53,244 bases of DNA from Flammeovirgaceae bacterium (GCA_023251155.1 JAHEZH010000017.1:1-53244); one strand, 5' to 3'; numbered from the stretch's first letter, positions 9,130-18,426 are shown. Notes: generated from the letters alone by a model not told the origin. Made by a program: numbers and translations.

Positions 9130-10236
9130 ATGAAAAAGTACCTGATTCTATTGATGTTGTGTACCTGGTTGTCGGGCAACCTGTTCGCACGAATAGATCC
9201 GCCCACACTGGAAATAGGCGCACCCGCCCCGGAATTTACGTTGCCAGGCACCGATGGCAAAAAATATTCATTGAAAGACTTTAACTCAGCAAAAGTGCTG
9301 CTGATTGTTTTTACCTGTAACCATTGCCCTACCGCACAGGCATACGAAGACCGCATCATTCAACTGGTGAATGACTATAAAAGTAAAGGTGTTGCCGTCA
9401 TTGCTATTTCTCCTAACGATGCACTCTCGGTGCGTTTAGATGAGATGGGCTATACCGATGTTGGCGATACGTATGAAGACATGAAGATCAGAGCGAAGGA
9501 TAAGAATTTTAATTTCCCTTACCTCTTTGATGGAGAAAACTCAGCTGTATCCATGAAGTACGGCCCGAAGGCAACACCGCATGTTTTTGTTTTCGATAAG
9601 GACAGAAAATTAAAATATACGGGCCGCATTGATGATGGAGAAAAGCCCGGCACGGCCAAAACACACGATGCCCGCAATGCATTGGATGCACTGCTTGCCG
9701 GCTCACCAGTACCGGTTGAAAAAACAAAAACATTTGGGTGCTCCATCAAGTGGCCCGATAAAAGAGATTATGCAAAATCAGCAGCAACGGAATGGGCAAA
9801 AGAGAAAGTGGAAATTGACGAACTGAAACTCGATGGACTAAAAGCATTGCTGGCGAATGATGGTATCAATTACAAACTCATCAATGTATGGGCTACCTGG
9901 TGCGGACCATGTGTTACCGAGTTTCCTGAATTTGTAGACATGAACCGCATGTACCGCAATCGCGAATTTGAAATGATCTCCATTTCGCTGGATGACATTC
10001 AGCGTAAACCAAATGCATTGAACTTCCTTACGAAAAAACAAGCATCAATGAAAAATTACATCTTCAACGGAGATAAATATCAGTTCATCGATGCGCTGGA
10101 TAAAAAATGGGAAGGTTCTCTCCCGTACACTTTATTCATTGCTCCGGGAGGGAAAATAATCTACAGCAAACCGGGATTAATCAACCCGCTTGAATTGAAG
10201 AAGCTAATCGCCAATTCGATAGGAAGAGTTTATTGA
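9130..10236 (+). CDS. Exported protein with two thioredoxin-fold domains
   Basis: 368 residues with a signal peptide (MKKYLILLMLCTWLSGNLFA). Domain 1, about residues 28-195, is a peroxiredoxin-like redoxin domain (APAPEFTLPGTDGKKYSL) with an unusual CNHC motif at Cys63/Cys66. Domain 2, about 230-368, is TlpA/ResA-like with the classic WATWCGPC motif at Cys258/Cys261. Such proteins handle disulfide exchange in the periplasm. Having an AhpC/TSA-like module and a TlpA-like module in one chain suggests internal electron transfer between the two CxxC pairs, which is inference. The 3' end overlaps the converging membrane-protein gene by 7 bases. Confidence 0.88.
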   Translation: MKKYLILLMLCTWLSGNLFARIDPPTLEIGAPAPEFTLPGTDGKKYSLKDFNSAKVLLIVFTCNHCPTAQAYEDRIIQLVNDYKSKGVAVIAISPNDALSVRLDEMGYTDVGDTYEDMKIRAKDKNFNFPYLFDGENSAVSMKYGPKATPHVFVFDKDRKLKYTGRIDDGEKPGTAKTHDARNALDALLAGSPVPVEKTKTFGCSIKWPDKRDYAKSAATEWAKEKVEIDELKLDGLKALLANDGINYKLINVWATWCGPCVTEFPEFVDMNRMYRNREFEMISISLDDIQRKPNALNFLTKKQASMKNYIFNGDKYQFIDALDKKWEGSLPYTLFIAPGGKIIYSKPGLINPLELKKLIANSIGRVY

Positions 10237-10913
10237 GCCGGCTTGTCTTCTCTTTTTTCCAACCGAAGAGCACCGAGGTAAAAGACATAGGCGGATACCG
10301 CCAGAAGGGTATGGCTAATATCAAGATGATTGAACCAGGTGTGGAACGCAATCTTGTACATGAAGATGAGTGAGGCCACACAACTAATGGCCACAGCGCC
10401 AATAATGGTCAGGCTGCCTTTGTCTTTGGTACGGTAATACGTATACACATGAAAAGAGGTGACGATGGCAAGTAGCCCATACCCGGAATGAAATTCTACC
10501 CATTTGAAATCAAGGGTAACCATTGTAATGGTCATGATCGTTGCCAGTTCGATCAGGTTAAACACGAGAAAGAATTTTCCAATACCTGGTTTGATCAGTG
10601 ACCTTGCATGTGCAATGGCCGAGCGTTCAACCAGTGCAATAGACACCATACTGATGCACCATCCGGGTAGCTTCCAGGCAAAACTCAGCGCATATAAAAA
10701 CCCGTGGCCGATGAATCCGCCTAAAAAAGTGGCAATGCCCATCAGCAGAAAATAATAGCGAAGATACATCTGTGATCTTCCTGGTAACTTTCTTTTGTTG
10801 AGTTGGTAGAACGCATAGAAACAAACCAACGCCACGACTACATCAGTGAGGGTGGCCATGGGTTCATCGATACGAATACCAAAAGGATAAATGGACGGCT
10901 GCGGGTCTACCAT
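10230..10913 (-). CDS. Polytopic membrane protein of unknown function (7 TM predicted)
   Basis: 227 residues with about seven hydrophobic helices and short loops, starting MVDPQPSIYPFGIRIDEPMA. Several histidines sit in or near membrane segments: GGFIGHGF, EFHSGYG and, in the last helices, WFNHLDISHTLL. A 7-TM protein with a His pair before the last helix loosely recalls the CREST superfamily of membrane hydrolases (alkaline ceramidase, PAQR), but the match is weak and not claimed. It resembles an uncharacterised Bacteroidota membrane family. The gene is monocistronic as far as spacing shows, and converges on the thioredoxin gene. Confidence 0.7.
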   Translation of the reverse strand: MVDPQPSIYPFGIRIDEPMATLTDVVVALVCFYAFYQLNKRKLPGRSQMYLRYYFLLMGIATFLGGFIGHGFLYALSFAWKLPGWCISMVSIALVERSAIAHARSLIKPGIGKFFLVFNLIELATIMTITMVTLDFKWVEFHSGYGLLAIVTSFHVYTYYRTKDKGSLTIIGAVAISCVASLIFMYKIAFHTWFNHLDISHTLLAVSAYVFYLGALRLEKREDKPAQ

Positions 10914-11008
10914 AATGGATTAAAAACGGATTGGGTTCAATAGCGTAAACGCGAAAATAGGCATCTTAGCTTTAAGCGAGTATAAAATCTGATGCCAGGT
11001 AAATTTTC

Positions 11009-12394
11009 TCAACGACTAAACAAATCAGTCTGATCCCTGTTTTTAGAATCTTCAATATCTGTTGAGTACAAGGCGATTTTATTGATTTCTCTGGATAAAA
11101 GCGACTCCTCTGTGAGGATTCCCTTCTGATTTGCTTCGTTCTTTAGTCTATTGTTATCCTGTTCCAGTTCTTTCAGGCTGATTTGCTTTGCTCTTTTTTC
11201 AATCGGTGGATTTAGTTTTTCTGATTTCTCAAATTCAACCACGATATCAAGAATGTCTTTTGGCAGTTCCGCTTCGCTGCGGTAAACTAATTCAAAAAAT
11301 TGCTTAGCAAAAAATCCATCTATCTGGATTCTCCTTTTGGACAAGTGAATGAACTTGCCAATTACACGACAAATGTTTTCACGTTCTTCAGGGCTTAGTT
11401 GCTCGGCAAATGCATAATCTTCTATTCTTCTTAGTGCCAGAATGATCGGTTCCAATGCATCGTGTGAGATGATGTAAACGGAATAATCGGCGAGCCGGTA
11501 TTCAAATTGTTCAATGCGATCCAATGTGTTGGTAGGAATAACCAAAAATACTTCACGTCTCACCCCTTCCTCGTTCACATATTTTTTTACACTCTCGGTT
11601 TGATTCTTGATGTAACTAGGAAAATTTGAGAGATCATCATTTGCCGGACTCTTTGCATCGAAGATGATGAACTCATCATTTATTTTCAAAGTATTGTCAG
11701 GACTTCCTTTAAAAGGAACTTTATCAACATATTCTACACCATGTTTAGTGCAAATAATCTTGATTCTGTTCTGCACATTGGTTTCATGATTCGACCATGT
11801 TTCTTTTAATTTTTTAATGCGATCAATTTCTGCTTGATTACGATTGTGGATTTCCATTTCACGATCGCGTTGTAACTTATCTTGAATTTGCATCAAGGAA
11901 GCAACCGCTTTTGCATGATCCTGCTTTTTGAATTCCTCGTCTTTATTTAATTGAGTTATCTGAGTTCTTGCTCGTTGCACCTCTGTCTCAGCTGTTTCAA
12001 GTTTTTGTCTGGTTACAGCAAGTTCATTGGAAAGCTCCTGCCCTCTTCGTAGGTAATTCTTGTTCGCTTCGGTGAGTGTGGTTAACTCCTTAAGCCTTTC
12101 CTCGTTTTGTTTTACAATGGTGTTGTTATTTTCTTTTGCCACCTGCGCTTCCGTATTCAACCTTTGATAGGAATCCTGTAATCCGCTGAGCGTAGCCTGT
12201 GTAGCGATCATTTGCCTTTCCAGTCTTGTGTTTTCCTGCTTTAGATTTTCATTGGCGGAAATTAATCTTTGCAAATCGGCACTGGCATCAATCAGTTGTG
12301 ACTTTATTTTTCCCCAGCCAAATAATCGTTCCAGCAGTCCTACACCCTTCAAAGTGTCAAAAAGCCTCTTTAAACTATCAAAATTTGAATCCAT
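11009..12394 (-). CDS. Coiled-coil protein with PD-(D/E)XK nuclease-like core (RmuC-like)
   Basis: 461 residues. About 40-210 is a continuous charged coiled coil. It is followed by a small alpha/beta domain carrying SPDNTLKINDEFIIFDAKSP: Asp233, then Asp246-x-Lys248, which matches the D...(D/E)xK arrangement of restriction-endonuclease-fold enzymes and the PDxxI...DSK core of RmuC. Coiled coil followed by this core is also the RmuC layout. RmuC is linked to limiting DNA inversion and recombination at repeats. The overall sequence is too different to name it rmuC. There is no N-terminal membrane anchor, unlike many RmuC proteins. The gene stands alone, divergent from the M16 peptidase. Confidence 0.65.
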   Translation of the reverse strand: MDSNFDSLKRLFDTLKGVGLLERLFGWGKIKSQLIDASADLQRLISANENLKQENTRLERQMIATQATLSGLQDSYQRLNTEAQVAKENNNTIVKQNEERLKELTTLTEANKNYLRRGQELSNELAVTRQKLETAETEVQRARTQITQLNKDEEFKKQDHAKAVASLMQIQDKLQRDREMEIHNRNQAEIDRIKKLKETWSNHETNVQNRIKIICTKHGVEYVDKVPFKGSPDNTLKINDEFIIFDAKSPANDDLSNFPSYIKNQTESVKKYVNEEGVRREVFLVIPTNTLDRIEQFEYRLADYSVYIISHDALEPIILALRRIEDYAFAEQLSPEERENICRVIGKFIHLSKRRIQIDGFFAKQFFELVYRSEAELPKDILDIVVEFEKSEKLNPPIEKRAKQISLKELEQDNNRLKNEANQKGILTEESLLSREINKIALYSTDIEDSKNRDQTDLFSR

Positions 12395-12468
12395 AATTGA
12401 ATGTCACAAAACTAAGATTTAGAACACTAAAATACGGTTAAGTATTCATTTAGATTTTAACTAAGGTG

Positions 12469-12476
12469 TAACTTTA
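12469..12476 (+). promoter_or_regulatory. Candidate -7 element (TAACTTTA) for the M16 peptidase-ispF-mnmD run
   Basis: TAACTTTA lies 8 bases before the ATG at 12485 in a 90-base divergent intergenic region and matches 7 of 8 positions of TAnnTTTG. The -33 partner is weak, and the spacing would give a nearly leaderless transcript. Confidence 0.25.
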
Positions 12477-12484
12477 CCCCGCTT

Positions 12485-13732
12485 ATGATTCCATTTTCTT
12501 CGTTTACGCTGGCCAATGGCCTCCGGGTTTTTGTGCATGAAGATCCTTCCGTACAAATCGCTGTGATGAATATTCTGTACGATGTAGGCTCGCGTGATGA
12601 GCGTGCCGACAAGACCGGGTTTGCTCACCTTTTTGAACATCTGATGTTTGGGGGGTCGGTCAATATTCCCAGTTATGATGAACCTTTGCAGCTGGTGGGT
12701 GGCGAAAACAACGCCTTCACCAATACCGATATTACCAACTACTACCTCACCGTACCTGCAGCCAATATTGAAACCGGATTCTGGCTGGAGAGTGATCGTA
12801 TGCTCAGCCTTTCGTTCGATCCGAAAGTACTGGAAGTGCAACGAAAAGTAGTGATTGAAGAATTTAAACAGCGCTACCTCAATCAGCCGTATGGAGATGT
12901 GTGGTTAAAGCTTCGCCCTTTAGCGTATAAAACACATCCGTACCTGTGGGCTACCATCGGAAAGGAAATCAGTCATATTGAAAATGCAACCATGGACGAT
13001 GTGAAAGAATTTTTCTTTTCGCATTACGTTCCCAATAACGCCATTATGGTGGTCGCCGGCAATGTAACTACCGATCAGGTAAAAGCATTGTCTGAAAAAT
13101 GGTTCGCCCCGATACCGGCAGGAAAGAGGGAGAAAAGACAACTCCCCGTGGAGAAAAAACAAACGGAAAAAAGAACATTGAATGTAGAAGCTGATGTGCC
13201 AAGCAATGCCTTGTATAAAGCATGGCATATGGGCGGAAGATTTGATGAGGACTACTATGCCTCCGATCTGCTTAGCGATATATTAAGTCGCGGACATTCC
13301 AGCCGTTTCTATCAGCAGCTGGTGCAGGAGAAAGAGATTTTTACATCGGTGTCTTCCTTTGTTACGGGTACGATCGATCCGGGTCTCTTTGTAGTAAGCG
13401 GAAGAATAAGAGATGGCATTACCATGGAGCAGGCGGAGAAGGAGATGGACCTCATTCTTCAAGAGGTGGTGAGAGAAGGTATCCTTGCCGAAGAACTGGA
13501 GAAAGTGAAAAATCAATCGGAGTCGAGCCTTGAATTTGGTGAAGTGGAAGTGATGAACCGGGCCATGAACCTCGCCTTCTCTGCGTTGTCGGGCGATGCC
13601 AACCTGGTGAACCAGGAAGGTGAAAAAATAAAAGCAGTAACCGCTGCCGATATACATAAGGTAGCCAAAGAGATCCTGCGCGAAGAGAATTCGAATGTGA
13701 TGTACTACTATTCCAAAACAAAATCAGCATGA
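12485..13732 (+). CDS. M16 family zinc metallopeptidase (insulinase/pitrilysin type)
   Basis: 415 residues, one half-clamshell of the M16 family (two homologous domains). The inverted zinc motif HLFEH is intact at His48, Glu51, His52, and the distal ligand is Glu125 or Glu126 in VVIEEFKQR, about 73 residues on. So this is a catalytically competent subunit, not the inactive partner. No signal peptide is seen, pointing to the cytoplasm or a leaderless processing protease. The partner inactive subunit usually found next door is absent; the protein may homodimerise. Its stop overlaps the start of ispF by 4 bases (ATGA), implying translational coupling. Confidence 0.9.
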   Translation: MIPFSSFTLANGLRVFVHEDPSVQIAVMNILYDVGSRDERADKTGFAHLFEHLMFGGSVNIPSYDEPLQLVGGENNAFTNTDITNYYLTVPAANIETGFWLESDRMLSLSFDPKVLEVQRKVVIEEFKQRYLNQPYGDVWLKLRPLAYKTHPYLWATIGKEISHIENATMDDVKEFFFSHYVPNNAIMVVAGNVTTDQVKALSEKWFAPIPAGKREKRQLPVEKKQTEKRTLNVEADVPSNALYKAWHMGGRFDEDYYASDLLSDILSRGHSSRFYQQLVQEKEIFTSVSSFVTGTIDPGLFVVSGRIRDGITMEQAEKEMDLILQEVVREGILAEELEKVKNQSESSLEFGEVEVMNRAMNLAFSALSGDANLVNQEGEKIKAVTAADIHKVAKEILREENSNVMYYYSKTKSA

Positions 13733-14217
13733 AGATACGGGTAGGAATGGGCTTCGATGTACATCAGCTGGAAGAAGGTCGCGACTTCTGGTTAGGTGGG
13801 ATCAAATTGGAATCAGCGAAAGGTGCAGTTGGCCATTCAGATGCGGATGTATTGATTCATGCGTTGTGCGATGCATTGCTGGGGGCTGCTAACCTTCGCG
13901 ATATCGGTTTCCACTTTTCAAATAAGGACGAGCGATGGAGGGGAAAGGACAGTAAGTTTTTTCTGCAAGAAGTAACCCGTTTGCTTGCTGAGAAAGGATG
14001 GAAGATTGAAAATGCCGATTGCACGCTGTGTCTTGAAAATCCAAAAATCAATCCGCACATACCTGAAATGAAACGTGTGCTTGCTCCGCTGATGAATGTA
14101 ACCGAAGAGGAGATTTCCATCAAAGCAACCACCAACGAGACATTGGGCTATGTAGGCCGCGAAGAAGGCGTGAATGCGTACGCGGTAGCTTTAATTTCCA
14201 AGCCCGATGCTTTATAA
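13729..14217 (+). CDS. ispF: 2-C-methyl-D-erythritol 2,4-cyclodiphosphate synthase
   Basis: Fifth step of the MEP pathway to isoprenoids: converts CDP-methylerythritol 2-phosphate to the cyclic diphosphate, releasing CMP. 162 residues, standard length. Zinc ligands Asp10 and His12 (GFDVH) and His44 are present, as are GHSDADVLIHALCDALLGA, the KDSKFFL region and the C-terminal KATTNETLGYVGREEG. It is a homotrimer in known cases. It overlaps the upstream M16 gene by 4 bases and is followed 2 bases later by mnmD, so the three form an operon by spacing. Confidence 0.97.
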   Translation: MKIRVGMGFDVHQLEEGRDFWLGGIKLESAKGAVGHSDADVLIHALCDALLGAANLRDIGFHFSNKDERWRGKDSKFFLQEVTRLLAEKGWKIENADCTLCLENPKINPHIPEMKRVLAPLMNVTEEEISIKATTNETLGYVGREEGVNAYAVALISKPDAL

Positions 14218-14219
14218 GA

Positions 14220-14894
14220 ATGGCCATTGAGATTTTCACCACTTCAGACGGCTCACATTCATTGCTCAACACCGAGCTAAACGAAACGTATCACTCCACC
14301 CACGGGGCACTGCGCGAATCGGTTTATGTTTTTATAAATAAAGGTTTTGAGTTTACAGCCGAAAGAAATCAACTCGCCGAAATGCACATTCTTGAAATCG
14401 GTTTTGGCACCGGGCTCAACGCATTGCTCACCTTACAAAAATCATTGCATGATCAAGTGAAAGTGCACTACACCACGCTGGAAGCGTATCCGCTTAGCGA
14501 AGAGGTATGGCGCAATCTGAACTATGCGGAAAGCCTCCGGATGAGCGAAGACTTTGAGAAACTGCATCAGGCCACATGGAATGAATGGCAAGCGCTTTAC
14601 CCGGATTTTCATTTGCTTAAATTACAAGGTACACTTCAGCAACTTGATCTGAGTGCTTCCCGGTTTGATGTTATCTACTACGATGCATTTGCCCCGAGCA
14701 AGCAACCGGAAATGTGGGAGCTTCCAGTTCTTGAAAAAGTAATCAGGCAACTAAAACCCAACGGAACGTTTGTCACCTATTGTGCCAAAGGCCAGCTAAA
14801 GCGTGATCTAAAGACGTTGGGCTTGCAGGTAGAGACGCTGGAAGGCCCGCCTGGAAAAAAAGAAATGGTGAGGGGCGTAAACCAGAAAAATTAG
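14220..14894 (+). CDS. mnmD: tRNA (5-methylaminomethyl-2-thiouridine)-methyltransferase MnmD
   Basis: 224 residues, the stand-alone methyltransferase domain (DUF752) that in E. coli is fused to the MnmC oxidoreductase. It methylates the wobble uridine side chain using S-adenosylmethionine. Visible motifs are EIGFGTGLNALLTL (SAM-binding motif I) and YDAFAPSKQPEMW, the acidic/NPPF-like active-site loop. No MnmC oxidoreductase half is fused, as is usual in Bacteroidota. The start is 2 bases after the ispF stop. Its last 4 bases overlap the stop of the converging cyclo-ligase gene. Confidence 0.9.
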   Translation: MAIEIFTTSDGSHSLLNTELNETYHSTHGALRESVYVFINKGFEFTAERNQLAEMHILEIGFGTGLNALLTLQKSLHDQVKVHYTTLEAYPLSEEVWRNLNYAESLRMSEDFEKLHQATWNEWQALYPDFHLLKLQGTLQQLDLSASRFDVIYYDAFAPSKQPEMWELPVLEKVIRQLKPNGTFVTYCAKGQLKRDLKTLGLQVETLEGPPGKKEMVRGVNQKN

Positions 14895-15463
14895 AAGGAA
14901 TATACTTCTTTCGGTGTGATGCAATAATCAATCTTCACATCCTGCTCATTTACATCAGCGATGATTGCTACCGGATCGAAAAACGATAGACCGATTTTCT
15001 TGCAATCAGGTCTGCACTGCTTTAAGAAGCGATCATAAAACCCTTTTCCATAGCCAACACGATTCCCTTTTTCATCGAAGAGCAAAAGCGGAATAAGCAC
15101 CAGATCAATTTCAGCTGAAATGGTGGGAACACCTTGTTTTGGCTCAGGTATTCCCCAGGCATTGTTTTTTATTTCGTGCATTCCCTCGAAATAAAAATTT
15201 TCCAGCTCACTGGTCTGATTGTTTATTTTCGGAATGGAAATTTTAATATGCGGAAACTCCCTCCTGATGCGATCCAGAATTGGCCAGGTATCCGGTTCTT
15301 TATTTTTTTCCAATGGAAGATAAAGATGAATGACCTGAAGAAAGGAGAGATCAAAATGGGAAAAGAAGCGATGATAGAGCTGCTGATTGTATTGAGCGAG
15401 TTCTCCTTCCGTTAAGGATTTTCTTTTCTCCAGATAGCGCTTTCTGAATTCGGGCTTATGCAT
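14891..15463 (-). CDS. 5-formyltetrahydrofolate cyclo-ligase
   Basis: 190 residues. Converts 5-formyl-THF to 5,10-methenyl-THF with ATP, recycling the stored folate form. The family core is present: LIPLLLFDEKGNRVGYGKGF followed by YDRFL, and the N-terminal KRYLEKRKSLTEGE basic region. The gene starts inside the 3' end of bshC (8-base overlap), so the two are cotranscribed and probably coupled. The 3' end overlaps mnmD on the other strand by 4 bases, leaving no room for a terminator. Confidence 0.93.
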   Translation of the reverse strand: MHKPEFRKRYLEKRKSLTEGELAQYNQQLYHRFFSHFDLSFLQVIHLYLPLEKNKEPDTWPILDRIRREFPHIKISIPKINNQTSELENFYFEGMHEIKNNAWGIPEPKQGVPTISAEIDLVLIPLLLFDEKGNRVGYGKGFYDRFLKQCRPDCKKIGLSFFDPVAIIADVNEQDVKIDYCITPKEVYSF

Positions 15464-17021
15464 AGGTCAATACATTCATCCGGAAATCAAAAGCATCGAA
15501 TGAAGTCAGCAGGTGATCAATGAATGCCGGGTCTTGCTGATAGAAATTCAAAAAGTTATCGGTTCGTTCCTGTAGACTTCCTCCGGGGAATAGCGCATCC
15601 TTTACGGCTTCGATCTGCCGTAGCTTATCGGTGTGATTTCTCTTTTCTGCTTTCAGTAATTTCTTCTCGATCACATTTAAGCTGTCCAGTGTCTTTTTTG
15701 CTTTTGCTCCCGTGTGTGGAGCGAGTGTGGGGTCGATGGCCGCAGCTCGTTGCTTGATGCGTTCAAACAATTGCAGCATGGCGTGAATTTCGGTACCCAG
15801 TGAAAGATCGTGATGGGTGTTTTTTATGGTCCAGTGATTAAAGATAAAGTTTTTCGTTTCAAAGAAATCACTCACTTCTAATCCTGTCTTATCCAGTTTG
15901 CGCTGCGTAGGTGGATCAATCACCAAAGCAAAGTTACGCGGCATCAGCATCGGGAAGGGAATATGAAAATGCCCGAACAATTCTTTCAATTGAAGCCAGT
16001 ACACTACTTCAGATGGCCCGCCTACATACGCCAGGTTGGGAAGAATGATTTCCTGGTAGAGCGGTCGTAATATGACGTTGGGACTAAATCGCTCTGGTTC
16101 TGTTTCTGCTAGTGTCTCCAGTTCGGCTTTTGAAAAATGAAGTTTTGAATCGACTACGGCAAAATCCTTTTCTTTCTTTTCAATGCGCCCGCGCAATTGA
16201 TGGTCGAGATAAAAGAAATTGATGTCGCGCGCATGCACTTGTGTGTGATATCCGAGTGATTGTAATTGCCGGGTGGTGCTTTCTACTTTACTGGCCAGTG
16301 AGGATTCAAAGACATCTTCGCGAATCACCGGAGTGAATATTTTTTTTAACTCCCGATCATCCGCATCGATGACCACTACCCCTTCCTTACCAAACAGCGA
16401 ATTCACATAATGGCGTACCGCATCCGCTAATGTTTTATTTTTCAGGTAGGCTTCCTTAAACAGGGATGTGTCTCCCGGAATTTCGTTCAGCAATGCATCG
16501 AAGCTTTTGGTGCTGAATCTCCCTACTGCGCCTTTCTCTTCGGTTGTCCACGTGTATTTTTTTCCGTAGAGGCGGAATGATTTTATTTCTTCGTAATCGT
16601 GATCTTCACTGGCCATCCAGTACATCGGCACAAAGTTGTAACCGGGATGTGTTTTCTTTAACTCCTTACAGGCATTGACTACCGTCACAATCTTGTAAAT
16701 AAAATACAGCGGACCGGTAAAGATATTGAGCTGATGGCCGGTGGTCACGGTAAATGTTTTTTCATCGATCAGTGAATCGATGTTTGTTCGTACTGTTTCT
16801 GAAACAGTAAGGGCCTTGTACTGCTTTTGTAAAGTTTGCACCAGTACTTCCCTGTTGTGCCTGGGAAATGATTTCTTCTTCTCTTCGATCTGCGCTTTAA
16901 AATTCTCTACAAGAGGAAAGCGATGATAGAACGGTTTAAGCGAATCTTTTTGTTCTATGTAATCGAGAAAAAAATCGGAGAAAGCGTGTGTTTCACGAAA
17001 GGGGAGTAGCTTGTGCTGCAT
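15456..17021 (-). CDS. bshC: Bacillithiol biosynthesis cysteine-adding enzyme BshC
   Basis: 521 residues, normal for BshC. Adds cysteine to glucosaminyl-malate in the last step of bacillithiol synthesis. Recognised from VTTGHQLNIFTGPLYFIYK, PMYWMASEDHDYEEI and LAYVGGPSEVVYWLQLK, which form the nucleotide-binding Rossmann core. The C-terminal half holds a long coiled coil (KKLLKAEKRNHTDKLRQIEA). bshA and bshB are not in the window. The gene sits 85 bases after rimO on the same strand and overlaps the cyclo-ligase. Confidence 0.95.
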   Translation of the reverse strand: MQHKLLPFRETHAFSDFFLDYIEQKDSLKPFYHRFPLVENFKAQIEEKKKSFPRHNREVLVQTLQKQYKALTVSETVRTNIDSLIDEKTFTVTTGHQLNIFTGPLYFIYKIVTVVNACKELKKTHPGYNFVPMYWMASEDHDYEEIKSFRLYGKKYTWTTEEKGAVGRFSTKSFDALLNEIPGDTSLFKEAYLKNKTLADAVRHYVNSLFGKEGVVVIDADDRELKKIFTPVIREDVFESSLASKVESTTRQLQSLGYHTQVHARDINFFYLDHQLRGRIEKKEKDFAVVDSKLHFSKAELETLAETEPERFSPNVILRPLYQEIILPNLAYVGGPSEVVYWLQLKELFGHFHIPFPMLMPRNFALVIDPPTQRKLDKTGLEVSDFFETKNFIFNHWTIKNTHHDLSLGTEIHAMLQLFERIKQRAAAIDPTLAPHTGAKAKKTLDSLNVIEKKLLKAEKRNHTDKLRQIEAVKDALFPGGSLQERTDNFLNFYQQDPAFIDHLLTSFDAFDFRMNVLTYA

Positions 17022-17106
17022 TTTAACAAAACGTTAACAAAGCGAAGAATAAGTCAGGCAAATCATATCCCGAATAACGTCAATTTGTTGTTTAGGTTCC
17101 AAACAA

Positions 17107-18426
17107 TTACATCAACGATGAAATTACATTTCCGCTCAGGTCAAACTCGCTTGCATCCGTAATGTTGACGTTTACAAAATCACCTATACGTAAGTAGTCG
17201 TTGCTGGTAATGATGACTTCGTTATCTACTTCAGGTGAATCGGATTCGGTACGACCAATGAACTCATCTCCTTCTTTACGATCAACAATAACTTTATAGG
17301 TATTCCCAACCTTTGCCTGGTTCAGCTCCAATGAAATGTGCTGTTGAATTTCCATGATTGCATCGGAACGTTCTTGCTTCACTTCTTCCGGCACATCATC
17401 GTTCATGGTATACGAGTGGGTGTTGTCTTCATGCGAATACGTAAACACACCGAGCCGATCGAAACGTGAACGTTCTACAAAACTGGCCATTTCCTGAAAG
17501 TCAGCTTCGGTCTCACCCGGATGCCCTGCAATCAACGTAGTACGTATCGCAATGCCGGGTACTTTCTCCCGTATGGTATGAAGAAGTTCTTCCGTCTTTT
17601 CACGGGTTATTCCCCTGCGCATCAGTTGAAGCTGACGCGTAGATCCATGTTGTAAGGGAATATCCAGGTAGTTGCAGATGTTCTTCCGCTCTCTCATCAC
17701 ATCCAATACATCCATCGGAAAGCCTGCGGGAAAAGCATAGTGAAGACGTATCCATTCTAAACCTTCTACATCCGAGAGGTTTTTCATCAGCTCAGCCAGG
17801 TTCCTCTTTTTATATAAATCAAGGCCATAGTAGGTCGAGTCCTGAGCGATTAACAACAATTCTTTGGTGCCGCCCTTGACAAGATTCTTTGCTTCCTTTA
17901 CCAACTCTTCGATAGGGCGCGATACGTGCTTGCCCCGCATCAACGGAATAGCGCAAAATGAACATGGGCGGTCACAGCCTTCCGCAATTTTCAGGTAGGC
18001 AAAATGACTGGGGTTGGTCAGAATACGCTCACCCACCAGTTCTTTTTTATAATTCGCGTTGAGTGTTTTTAATAAGCGCGATAAATCACGGGTACCAAAC
18101 CAGGCATCGACATCAGGTATTTCTTTTTGAAGATCGTCTTTATAGCGCTCGGAAAGACAACCGGTAACATATACTTTTTCAACCAGCCCTTCTTCTTTCG
18201 CATCCACATAACGAAGAATGGTGTCGATCGATTCCTGCTTGGCATTATCGATAAAGCCGCAGGTATTGATCACTACAATATTGGCGTCATCTTTTTTTGA
18301 TTCATGAATAGCATCAATGCCATTTCCCTTCAATTGAGTCAATAATACTTCCGAATCCACCAGGTTTTTTGAGCAACCCAGCGTAACGATATTGACCTTT
18401 GTCTTCTTGTTTCCTTTTGTTTTCAA
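17107..18426 (-). CDS. rimO: Ribosomal protein S12 methylthiotransferase RimO
   Basis: 439 residues. Radical SAM enzyme that adds a methylthio group to an aspartate of ribosomal protein uS12. The N-terminal UPF0004 domain carries three cluster cysteines (TLGCSKN, NTCGF, TGCLSERY). The radical SAM CxxxCxxC is in AEGCDRPCSFCAIPLMRG, a RimO-type signature rather than MiaB. A TRAM domain ends the protein (RTESDSPEVDNEVII). It begins 100 bases from the divergent lipoprotein gene. Confidence 0.96.
   Translation of the reverse strand: MKTKGNKKTKVNIVTLGCSKNLVDSEVLLTQLKGNGIDAIHESKKDDANIVVINTCGFIDNAKQESIDTILRYVDAKEEGLVEKVYVTGCLSERYKDDLQKEIPDVDAWFGTRDLSRLLKTLNANYKKELVGERILTNPSHFAYLKIAEGCDRPCSFCAIPLMRGKHVSRPIEELVKEAKNLVKGGTKELLLIAQDSTYYGLDLYKKRNLAELMKNLSDVEGLEWIRLHYAFPAGFPMDVLDVMRERKNICNYLDIPLQHGSTRQLQLMRRGITREKTEELLHTIREKVPGIAIRTTLIAGHPGETEADFQEMASFVERSRFDRLGVFTYSHEDNTHSYTMNDDVPEEVKQERSDAIMEIQQHISLELNQAKVGNTYKVIVDRKEGDEFIGRTESDSPEVDNEVIITSNDYLRIGDFVNVNITDASEFDLSGNVISSLM

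Noticed and set aside
17088..17106. TTGTTT/AAACAA hairpin after rimO as a terminator
   Set aside because: A 6-bp A/T stem without a T-run in the minus direction is too weak to call.
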